From contig NC_045145.1 in the NCBI RefSeq assembly GCF_008831285.2, positions 16,942,040 through 17,006,039 on the forward strand: DNA of 64,000 nucleotides, given 5' to 3'. Shown here piece by piece: positions 10,601-20,800 of this stretch; the stretch's first letter is position 1; every line of letters begins with the position of its first letter. Under the pieces are notes generated by a model that saw nothing but the letters and a program-made list of their open reading frames with translations, did no database searches and had not been told where the DNA came from. The stretch comes from Nymphaea colorata. Lineage: Eukaryota > Streptophyta > Magnoliopsida > Nymphaeales > Nymphaeaceae. Position numbers and translations under genes: made by a program.

Positions 10601-13134
10601 TAAAGAAATAGGATTTTCAGCTGAAATTCATGTTTATTTCAAACAAATGAATGCTACCACTTACGTCTAAACCGTTCAGGTTCATCATCCCAGGAACTTT
10701 AACTTCAGAAGGGCTGCCTTCATTAGGTTGAAAAACGTCCGACTTTTGTGCAGCATGTGGCCAAGAAGGAACTGTTTCTGCGTCTTAAGCCATTATTAAG
10801 CAGAAAAGGGGAAAGGCATGAAAGGAAGAAAATATTATGAGCATCATAATCCAAGCAGGAATCTGTTGCGGAGTAAAGATTGATGGTGTACCATCTTCTA
10901 GAAAAATCAATTTGCCAAGAACAAATGTTATAGAAGCGAATAATCCACTTTTAAACAAATGATATAGAAGTTAACAATTCACTTTTAAGTACCCATATAT
11001 TGTAAGCCCACTCTTGGGCTTGAGCTCTTGGTTCGACGGATCTCAACCCGCCCCCTAGCAGTTTCAATTTCAACTCTGAAAAGGGTAGGAACCAGGACAA
11101 TCATCTCATTAATGGCCTCCCTTTATAAGCCCTTGAAGATCCCTCATAATCTTTGATACATGACTAAACTTCTGGTGTTACATATATGGTAGCTCGAAAC
11201 ACTTAGTAAAAGCCACGACAGGATTCATTAAGTACATATCTGTTGCTATAAAACCAAACTACTAAAAATAGTTTTTTTTGAGCTACCTGAAGTTTATTTA
11301 TACCAGGATCAACAGCACAACCAGATAGTAAGTATGCACTTCAAGCCCGACAGGCTCAATGGCTCCAAAAAGTTCAAATTTTCCGAAGCGATAGTTAAAA
11401 ACTACTATTTGGTTGAAATTAAAACTCTAATGGTGGCTTAAGATTGCCGAAGTTTGAGTTCTTGGTCTTTCACAATTTTCCCGTTATTTTTGCATGAGTT
11501 GACATAGTTCCAGGAAAAGCATCGAGAGCATAGGAATTTCAAGAAAGATAAGAGTTATGGTCCTTTATATTGTTGCATGAAGAAATTTAAAAAGAAGTCA
11601 CGAGAATCAACATGATACAGCAAAGTTATTTTTTTCCTAAGTTTGTTTTGCCATACTCTGGGGTTACAAAATGGAAGAGCTGAACATGATGATGTCCGCA
11701 CTGAATTTGTACTCAAATCTGGTTCAGATTTAAACCAGACATCAAACGACATCGGAACCATTGACAACCCCACTTTCAACTGCAGTGGACAAAATAATAC
11801 CCTGACGATCAATGGCATACCTGAAATGGCAGGTCCTTTCAAGATATTCTGAAATTTTGAATCGGCATAATTCTTTTGCTTTTCCTCTCCGTTCGGTATC
11901 AAAGTCTGCCCATTAGATTGGTCCTTAAGAGCAGAGTTTTCTACCAATGAACCTTCTAGCTCTGAACCTGCCTTCCTCTGCTGCTGGCCACGGCCTTTTG
12001 CTGAAAAACCTCACCAAGGTGACCACATATGAGTTGAAAAAAATGTGGTGTACGCTTAAAGATGATATGACTAGCAGTGGAAGGGTTTTTGCGTTACCAT
12101 CAGAGGCATAGTGATCCTTAAGGCTCAGAAGGCACTCTATGACTGCTGGTATCGGCCCCTGCATGAAGGCAGTTTTGGCAGTGAGCAAACAGAAAGCGAA
12201 GATGAAAAGGAAGCCACATGCCGACGCCATGAATTTAGAGTGTACGACATGCTCAAATCATGAACTAAAAGGATGCAAACTGAAATCATGAAGACAAGGA
12301 GCTAATGTTCATAGTGCCTGCTCTAAATCTGCTGGTTCAAACGTTGGTAGTCCAAGTTCGTCCAACGCCAAAAGGAACTTCTTAACATTTTCAGAACGCT
12401 GCTTAGCAGAGACAGCAGCAGCAGACCTTGGGAACTCCGGCTCCTCATTTGCATCCACCTGCACAACCGAATATGAAACCAAACTGTGAGAGCTTTTCAT
12501 CTGTGACTAACCAGAAAGAAAACATTTAAAGGGCAATTAGCAAAAAATGATAGACAGACTAGTGAAACTCGGTAACAATCATTTAGGAAGCAAGAAATTG
12601 TAAGTAAACTACAATGGCAAAACACAAGCATAAATTCTACCTCCGATGCAGTGCCAGGGTTGAGCTTCTTCATAAGGCCACACAAGACTGTCCCATCGAC
12701 CAAGCGCCTTCTCAAATCTTCTTCAGAAGCATCTGCTGGAATTCTCAGCGAGTGAAACATTCCATTCAACCATTCCACTACCTCTGCCCTCTGCCTAGCA
12801 TTGGTTCCCATCACTGTGCATTATGGGCATTTCTTTATCAAACTAGAAACAGGTGCTGTAAATATGGTTAAGAAATATATATAATCATACATTCTGCACA
12901 CAAATGTTTGTGTATATCGTCACCTGCATTGGCGTATCTTCTTGAAGCAGCTGGTTCAAGGAAGCTTGCGTTAGCTACCAATCTTGGGCTACCAATTCTA
13001 GGACTGACAACCTTTGGACTGACCACTCTGGGGCTACAAGATCTAGGATTACCAGCTCTTGAGATACCAAATTCTCCATCTTCCACTGAAGTATTAAGGC
13101 CAAGAATCGCAGCCTTCATTACTTGCGGATTCAT
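4690..13134 (-). CDS. kinesin-14 with N-terminal calponin-homology domain (KCH type)
   Basis: Minus-end-directed microtubule motor of the plant KCH group, expected to link microtubules and actin. Modelled coding exons, 5' to 3': 13134-12924, 12813-12641, 12458-12318, 12158-12098, 12000-11821, 11073-10993, 10783-10665, 10550-10476, 10319-10242, 10169-10068, 9951-9922, 9545-9204, 9103-9022, 8932-8837, 8760-8581, 8009-7903, 7765-7587, 7299-7135, 7042-6789, 6642-6479, 5849-5272, 4960-4854, 4763-4690. All phases close, giving about 1192 residues. CH domain: about 71-195 ([26 protein letters not shown]). Coiled coil: about 340-590. Motor: about 591-925, with neck [16 protein letters not shown]-loop GQTGSGKT (676-683), switch [10 protein letters not shown] and switch [10 protein letters not shown] (824-831). 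A basic, Ser/Pro-rich tail ends the protein. An internal motor after a CH domain is diagnostic of kinesin-14. The start is the first ATG after the leader uORF. The 11073 exon uses the second AG of CAGAG to keep frame. Small exons are less certain than the motor. Confidence 0.93.
5920..6246. mobile_element. Tourist/PIF-Harbinger-like MITE in a kinesin intron
   Basis: A non-coding insert of about 327 bp lies in the intron between the exons at 6642-6479 and 5849-5272. The left end reads GGTTGTGTTTGGA; the reverse complement of the right end reads GGGCGTGTTCGGG, giving an imperfect terminal inverted repeat. TTA flanks both sides (5917-5919 and 6247-6249), the target duplication expected for PIF/Harbinger MITEs. 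Both ends also carry an AACACCATT-like subterminal motif. Confidence 0.6.
7300..7586 (-). other. probable U12-type AT-AC intron in the kinesin motor
   Basis: On the minus strand the intron begins ATATCCTTTT, matching the U12 donor consensus. It ends TTTTCTTTAACTTGCATAC, with a U12-like branch point (TTCTTTAAC) about 10 nt before the terminal AC. Splicing joins codons as ...[23 protein letters not shown], which matches the usual kinesin-14 phrase [22 protein letters not shown]. The only GT-AG alternative (GATG|GTTCTC to GCGAG|CATATC) runs into an in-frame stop within eight codons. The family alignment, donor, branch point and phase all agree. Confidence 0.8.
12159..12317 (-). other. probable GC-AG intron in the CH-domain coding region
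   Basis: The upstream exon ends GATTTAGAGCAG, followed by GCACTATG; no GT lies nearby. The intron closes at CTTCATGCAG before GGGCCGATACC. Joining there gives [15 protein letters not shown], which matches the conserved CH phrase DLEQGS...VIECLL, and keeps frame. This is the only non-U12 intron in the model without a GT donor. Confidence 0.7.
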
Positions 13135-13139
13135 AGAAT

Positions 13140-13274
13140 TCAAGAGTGGTAGGCCTCCTCCTCAAAGGTATTCGTTTTCAAAACAATGCGGCTGATGCAG
13201 GGATTGCCTATATACGGACTGACTGCTGCCAAACAGAAGAAGGTGTCTTCGTTCAGTTGGTCCAACACAATCAT
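13140..13274 (-). promoter_or_regulatory. upstream ORF in the kinesin leader
   Basis: A 44-codon minus-strand uORF starts MIVLDQLNEDTFF and ends EEEAYHS. Its stop (13142-13140) lies 5 nt before the main ATG at 13134. Two shorter uORFs precede it. A leader acceptor (TTTCTTGCAG|AATGCCG) lies near 13303 and a possible donor (CTCCT|GTAAGACC) near 13859, suggesting a spliced 5'UTR. The arrangement would be expected to lower translation of the kinesin. Function is inferred from position only. Confidence 0.45.
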
Positions 13275-14308
13275 TCGGTCATTATGCAGTACAGCGGCAT
13301 TCTGCAAGAAAGTACAGGTTAAAACATGCCAGGCTAGAGTCACGAGAAGATCTCTGACATGTACATGCCTCTAAAATTCTCATTAGTGTCAGTACAATGG
13401 CAATGGTTGAACCATATGGATCACTAAATCTAGCAACCAAAACAATGAAAGGCGAAGATCAACATTTTCTGCGTTTTCAACTGAAGAAGCAGACTACGCA
13501 ATGTGGGGACAGAAACAAAAAAAAGTAGATTAGCTTGTAAAGATGACTTTCACCTGAAAGAATATCAACCTTTATATGAAATTAAAATTTTGATTAAGTA
13601 GAATGAACCTGAATTCAGAACATCGTTTGATAAGGAACTGCAGAATTTTTTTCTTTCAACTAAAAATAGAATGCATTTCTGACAGAATCTAGCAAACTTA
13701 CAGAATCAGAAATAAAAATTTGAAATAGAAAGAGATTTAACCGACAACAAGCGTCGAAAGTTTGTGAAAAGCAATTCAGACATGCATTAAATCTTCATTT
13801 TGCTTCCTCAAAAGAGAAATTCTTTGACAGCGATCGAAGAGAAAGAGAGAGGTCTTACAGGAGCTCAACTCATTGGTTGGGCAACTCGTGAACGTCACCA
13901 AATCGATGGGACGTCACGAGCTGGTCACCCACAGGCTTGCTCCCTTGCCGAAGGCCAAAGCCGTGTATACTCTTTACTGGGCAAGGAGGACCTCGGGTTT
14001 TACGCGGAACGCCTCTATAAAAGAAGCACTTTTATCGGGCTATTGATAGAAAAACTTAGAGAAAATGCATGAAAATTCAGTGTTCCATTTGAAATCACAA
14101 GCAATTAACCGATCAACAGTGGAGCTTAATTTAGACCAGCCTATTATGGTTTGCCATCAATTTTTGTTTTTTATTTTTTTTTTTTGCTCCTTAAAATTCT
14201 CCCTTTCCATTCTCGGTTGCCGTTCAACCGCTTTTCAGGAGACAAAGCACCTCTCCCTGTCTCTCTGGACAATGTCTACCACTTCTTTAAAACTGCACCA
14301 CGGTTTTC

Positions 14309-14312
<4 letters not shown>

Positions 14313-14361
<49 letters not shown>
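14313..14361. repeat. (CT)n microsatellite
   Basis: About 49 bp of uninterrupted CT/TC dinucleotide repeat. Confidence 0.97.
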
Positions 14362-14363
<2 letters not shown>

Positions 14364-15406
14364 GTGGGAGCATTTAGCACTTCCTTAAATCTGTTGCCTG
14401 GAATTCCTCCCTCCCCTCTGCAATTCTAAATTCCTTTGATACTTGATTAAGGTCTTCTGGAAAATGATTTCTGAAGTTCATAAACACCATTTGTTTGAAA
14501 CCACTTTTAAATGCCCAGCCGAATCCAACCGCACCATCTTGTCGATACCAATTTCATTTCCTTCTTTCTGTCCCCATGGCTGCTGCACTCTTTCTGCTCC
14601 AAAAAACTCTGCGCTCACGTAATGTTTAGGTGCTGCACGTAGTCCGGCACGATTAAATGAATGTATCAACCGATCCCTCGATCAGAAATGGCAAGACATC
14701 GTCTTGTAGGACCGCCACGATGACATCTGCAGCATCACCGTTGGCATTACTGGCGAGTTGCATCACGGGGCGCTTGCCTGTTGCTGTTAGGTGCTTGGAT
14801 GGGCAACGGCCGCGAGGGAGGATGCCTTAAGTTATAGACACCATTATCATCGTTTCTTTTGGAAAAAACGATAAAAAAAAGAAATAAAACCGAAAAAGGG
14901 AAAAATCGAGATATTTAAAAAAAAATCGATGAAAACACTGCTTTTTTCTATTTGCGTTTTTTTTTTAATTTTAATATATTTTAAATATTTCCAATATTTT
15001 CTTTAATATTTTAATAGCTATTTTAGATTTTGACTAATTTTTTAAAGCAACATTAAAAAACTTTTAAATTTTCTTATATTCTTTTATAGTTTTTAACATG
15101 GAGGGCATTTGTATGCGTGCTTACATGCGTGCAGCCACTGGTTGGTGAACTTAAAAAGGATTTAAGGAGACATGGGATAGAAGAAATATAACTTCTAGGT
15201 AGTCTTTGAATGTCTGCCATTCTAATGCCATGCATTTAATACCATGCTTTGGTGGACAGTTCCACCTTCTACATTGCCCTGGTGTTTGAATTTCTTGAAT
15301 TTTTCTTGCAGAAACTTTCATTCTTTGTTTGAAGAAGATGGCACTACAATGCCATAGGTTTGTTGTTGACCGTTAGCAAAGTTCACACTTAACAGAGAGG
15401 GTAAGG

Positions 15407-15408
<2 letters not shown>

Positions 15409-15488
<80 letters not shown>
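15409..15488. repeat. (AT)n microsatellite
   Basis: About 80 bp of perfect AT dinucleotide repeat (roughly 40 units). A tract this long is likely to be length-polymorphic. Confidence 0.97.
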
Positions 15489-15491
<3 letters not shown>

Positions 15492-17871
15492 CATGCAGTC
15501 AAAACTGATTGATAACCACAATGTACCACCAACTTCGGAACTGCTTAGAGGTTGGAGGACTGTTCTACGTAAAAGTACATTATACAAGAGAAATAAACCG
15601 GATAGTGAGCATTTTAGCTACAATGACTGCAGCGAATGATTCTTCAGTTAAAGCAGGGGAAACAACAAAAATGTCATGGTGCCTTTCAGGTTTAATGAAA
15701 AAATAAATTTTTATAGTTTTCAAAAAATGTTAATTTAGCTCGTGTAAAGATGTTGAAAAATATATAGTTTGATCACTGTAAGATTTTCTAGTTTTTTTAA
15801 ACTATAGAAAAAAGAGATTTTGAAAAAGCGGCAGCGAGAAACGCTCGTAAATGCCTAATCAAATAACTCGCTAGTCCCATATGTCAGCTGGTTTCTTCGG
15901 TTCAGATGCGCCCACTGACCATCGTCCTTGTTATCTAACGTAACTCATAAAATGAGTATTCGTGTCCTCTATTGGTGTTCGCCGGCGAAGTGGAGCTGCT
16001 CGACCACCGGTGGAACCAGCACGGTCTGGGGGGGCGACAACATGGTGGGGAGTTGCAGAGAGGGGGGATTCCACGGATCTGGAATTGCAGGAAGTGCCGA
16101 AGATGCCTGCAAAGAAAGAGCACAAAGGAGGAATCTCTACTTAATGGGGCTTCACATAATCTGGTCAGTAACTTTTAAAGAAAAGATGGATTTTACGTAC
16201 TTGGATTTATCTGATTAAACTGCAAAACTGCAATACGAAAACCCGCCTTCTCTTGCTAAGTGATTCTCTTTCATGCGATATCCAGAAATTAGGGTTTGCA
16301 ATTTCATTAATCTGACCCATTTAAAAACCCTAATTTCGTCCAATTAGCTATTCAAATTTCATCCAGAAAGGTTTGAGTAGGTTACGAACCCAACGGTGGC
16401 TTATGCACTTCACACTGAACGCGGGCACAACGCACATAACACCACTTTTTTATTCTTTTTTATTTTTTTTTATAGTCAGATGGGCATTAAACAAAGAAAG
16501 CAACACCATAAAAAATTTAACCTGTAAAAGATTTTCGGGAAAATGGTTGGTTCTGCTTTCAAGCGGACCTCGGGGATTTTCCTTTACCTAGGCACCTCAA
16601 TCTTGGATCCGAGCCAACGGAGTAGATGCAGTCCAGTCTGAATGAGATGGATTTGCGAAAAAATAAGTTAATTCAGTACAAATATATTGCTGGATGCCGT
16701 ACATTAACCATGCGTTGGAGATATTAATTCAAAGAAGTGTAACCCTAATCCTTGTCTATGGGAAAGGGAAATCTTTTCAGAAACAAGACTTAACAAACAT
16801 CTTCTTCCTTTTACTCCACATACATTCAACGTTTTGATAATGAAAACAGGGGATATTTAATTCTCCTGTGGTTAAACGATCAAAATCATAAAATCCATGC
16901 AGGCAGTTGATTGACTGCATGTGCCTTTCAAAACCAAAGCAAATGCTCCATCCAATCTGTTCCTCATCCTTTTTGTTGTGCCTTTGCAGAAGTCCAAGAG
17001 TACAATATAAAGACAACATCAGTGACAGAATAACGTTTTACATTACAAAGCAAAAGGATTATGTATTCTATGTACATGCGTACGGACCCTCGATGTAGTC
17101 TTATACTAGCAGTTCTTGCATAGAGCCAAAAAGACAGGAGTATGGTGAATCTGCAAGAACCATAGTTACAAGTGAGCTTCTCTAACAATCAGTGTTTAAT
17201 AATTTGGAATCCTTGAGCATGAAAATATTTACACTATTGAGTGAATAGCATCACATTTTCTCGATCATTTCCATAAGAAATTCAACTGTCACTATCAACT
17301 AATCCAAAACTGCATCCTCTACTACCCTGTGGTTCCTTTTTTTTTTTTTTTCCTTTTTGTCTGCACCTCTTCCCCTTTGAGCTTATGAAAATAGAGGTTC
17401 CACTTCATTCATGGAAAATGCCACTGGAATTCAAATGTTTGAAACTTAAGAACATGACACCCTTAAACACTTGAACAGATCTCTTGCAGACATTTTGATA
17501 TTTTCTTTTCCACAGTCAGCCTGCACCAGAACCACACGGTCTTCTTTTAGAGGATGCTGCTGCTCTTCATTCTTCACAGAGTGGAAGGAACAGATACCAT
17601 AGTAAAGTTTTATCTGTAAAAGGTACAGCTTCTGCATCAGCATCAGAATCAGTTTTTATGCATAGACCTTGAAGAGTCCCTAAGGCAGCCATTTTTTTAT
17701 TAAGGTAGTAGATTAATATCGTGGCAGGTTCCGTGGTAAAGTTCTGGAACCAAAGAATCCCAAGCTAGCAATATACAGAAGTTGCATGTGTTTCTATAAA
17801 CATCAGGTGCATTGTAAGCCAATTCTCCAGCTTCATCATTATACAATTGGTTTGAGAATGCTGTGCTCTTT

Positions 17872-20800
17872 TCAGCAGCTTCTTGTCTGACACAATGGGT
17901 CATAGTCATAAGCTTCACCAGCCTTGACAAACCGCCCTTTCACACGCTTTCTGATATCTGCTCGTGCTTTGCGAGAGGCATATCTTATCTTTTTCTCAAA
18001 CCTGCTCAGAGATTAGGTAAATAAGTATAACAAAAGAATGAAATAGAAAGTGAATGTGGGCTGCATGACAGAAATTCAAACCTGAAACAGACTAAGTGGG
18101 TTAACCTTACCTAAAGTTCAATTTGTCAATTGTCATAAGGAACAACATGAAAAACTTGTACTCAAGAAGGCTAAGACGTGCAGTACCTTGCCACTCCAAT
18201 TAGACTTTGCCACTAATTAAGTATTGAATCAAATGGATCTGGCATGAAATGGTTTTTGTTCTTGGCAACTCAAACCAAGGTGTGAATATCATGCAAGATC
18301 AAGGACTGCCTGGAGCTTTTTAGAATTACTTAATCAGTTGGAGGAAAAGAAACATAATGGGGTAGTCTCAGGTCCGTTGATTAATTCAGGCATGAGCAAG
18401 CAGAGCCTCAACTTTAGCTGCAGAGAAAGAGATACTTACCCTGTGCCTATCCCAATGTGCACAAGAATGTAGATTAAATGCGAAAAACCATATGCGGAAA
18501 GAGTTTGTAATAAATTTTAAAGTAACCAAAAAAAAAGGGAAAAAAAGATCTTCAAAAATTCGGGAAACCACGTGCATCATCTGAAAGTTATTCTAGAAAC
18601 CATATGGAAACTGGAAAAGGACATTCATACACGCTTCATGTCTACATTCAGTGGAAAGGAGTAACCTTGATAAGGAATTAATTGTTTAGCAATTTTTTTA
18701 CTTTTTATTTTTCTGCATTTCAATTGCAAAACATGTTCATGAATTAACAGAGTCATTTAATTTGGAGCACAATAATATGTTTTGGTCACGCTTGATTATT
18801 GAAAAAATCTGAGATCAGTTAACCATTTACAAAATGCAAAACATTGACCTATTTAACCTAATATGCTCAAGCATCTACAATTTTATGCAATCGAATAACG
18901 ATTACTAGGTAAAGAACTAATTCAAACTTAGAAGGTATAGACTAAGTGGAAACACTTACTTGCGAGTCTTTTTCTTTTCTTTATAACGCCTAACAGCACT
19001 ATCTCTGCTTGCTGGAGGATGTGAGCCCTCTGGAGCAGAGGGAAACCAAGGAGGAGGTTCTCCCATGAGAAGCATGGATGATATCCCACAATCTTGATAA
19101 TCTCCGGGACTGCTTTCACCACTTAACCCTGAGAATGGTAGGGACAGGCTCGAGCAAGCTTGCCTTGGTGCAAATCGTAGATTCATCTCAGTGTCAAGGC
19201 CAGGATTTGACGTCACAGAATCAGCAGAAACCATGCTTCTGCATGCAGTCTGCATTTTCTTTGATGGACCAGCAGCGAGGGGTTCTTCAATTATTGCTTG
19301 CTCTGCTACTGAAGAAGAGGCCTAACCATGCAGAAAGAAAAACAGATAAATGGTGGGTGACTAGTCCTAAGAATTAGCAGAAGTACGTGCAGTCTTAATC
19401 TATTTTGACTGATCCTTGTATAGCAGTTGGGCAGTAATTCAGGCAAGCAACAATAATGGAACATAGCACAGTTAAAGTTGAAATTTATTTGTTGGTAAAA
19501 TTATTTACCAGGTTAAAATTGAAATTTACTTGTCGAGAGACATTGCTCACCATACTTTTGTAGGAAAAAGAAAGATCTGCTGAATCTTCCAGATCAAATC
19601 AGACCTTTATTTTTCAGGACCAAATGTGGATAGTTACCCGACCTGGCCTAGTTTCTTGAAAGCATGTCATATGTTTGCACGAGTCAGAGACCGACTCATC
19701 TAGTGCTAATGTTGCAGCTGTCTTCTAAAATAAATAGAAGAAAAATTTTGTAAGCAAAATACTTTTACTGTAACGCAGTCTTCCGATTGCACAATTTAAT
19801 GTAAACGCCAGAAGTAGAAACCTCCTTCTGTGTGTGTGTGTGTGTATAAAAGAAGCTTATAGGCACAAGTAGGAAAGAAATATATGCGAACAGCCCACAG
19901 CACACTCAATGTGCACGCACGCCTGACTTGGGTGGGGCAGCCTATTTGCAGCACCCATAGGACATAGAAGGAATAATTCACCCGATTGTGAGTGAAGTTA
20001 CCAGAAAGTGAGGCTTGAAAGCATATTTCATTCCTAAGGAAAAATTGCAAGGTTTCGAGAAACAGAGCACTTGCATCAATATTTAACAAAACTAACTTCC
20101 CCAAATAAATTAGCAACTCTCCTTACGGAGATCTAATAAAAAGCTTCCTTGACATTAGCCTGCACGCTAAAACAATAGGACCTTTATAAATTTTTCTTTT
20201 AATGAACAGGGATCACATATGACATGGTTATGCAGTAAAACATATTGGAAACCTTTCCAAAAGAGTATTAGAAAGGCACCCCTGTTCTTAAAATCATAGT
20301 TATAAAAACAAAGAGAACTGGAAGGACGTGAAAACAGTACCTCCAAAACAATCTCATTTTGCCCTTGTGAATCAGCAGCAGAGACATTCTGTCCCCAAAA
20401 CAAGCTATCAGCATCACCCTCCTCAAAAGGAAGCTCAGAATCATTACGAGATTCGCCAAAGAGTTCCTCATAGTTCTCAAAGCTTAGGTCCATATCATCC
20501 ATATTGAAACCATCATATAGTTCAGCATCATTAGTAATTCCAAGATCTTTCATCCCATCACAAGGTAACTGCATACAGCATCAGCAAAATTTTTGAAGTG
20601 CTTTGCAAATAACAGACTGCAACCAAGCTACACCAGTCACAGATATGTCAGTTGAAATTTTAGGCTAATAACCAATAGGCATGCAACTATATGTAAGTGC
20701 AAGTGAGTTCTCTTAGTAGCAATTTGATTGCTAGAGCTAATAATTTTTTTACTGGAAAAAGCTTCCATAAGCAAGAATAAGTACTGCTCCAAATGACATC

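Larger units (their letters stand above)
13303..17400. other. gene-poor spacer upstream of the kinesin gene
   Basis: Besides the likely kinesin leader and promoter (13303 to about 14050), I see no recognisable gene. A plus-oriented TATA-like CTATAAAAG lies near 14013 without a convincing gene after it. A minus-strand stretch at about 14650-14840 can be read as RPVMQLASNANGDAADVIVA and neighbouring residues without a stop for some 50 codons, but matches no family I know. A G+C-richer patch at 15930-16150 is open in several frames at once, which argues against a specific gene. AT-rich blocks at 14840-15100 resemble decayed repeats. Confidence 0.5.

Noticed and set aside
13800-14072. Plus-strand 90-codon frame following repeats of purines
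   Set aside because: It lies over the probable kinesin leader and promoter in antisense, starts at a non-ATG codon, and has no family match.
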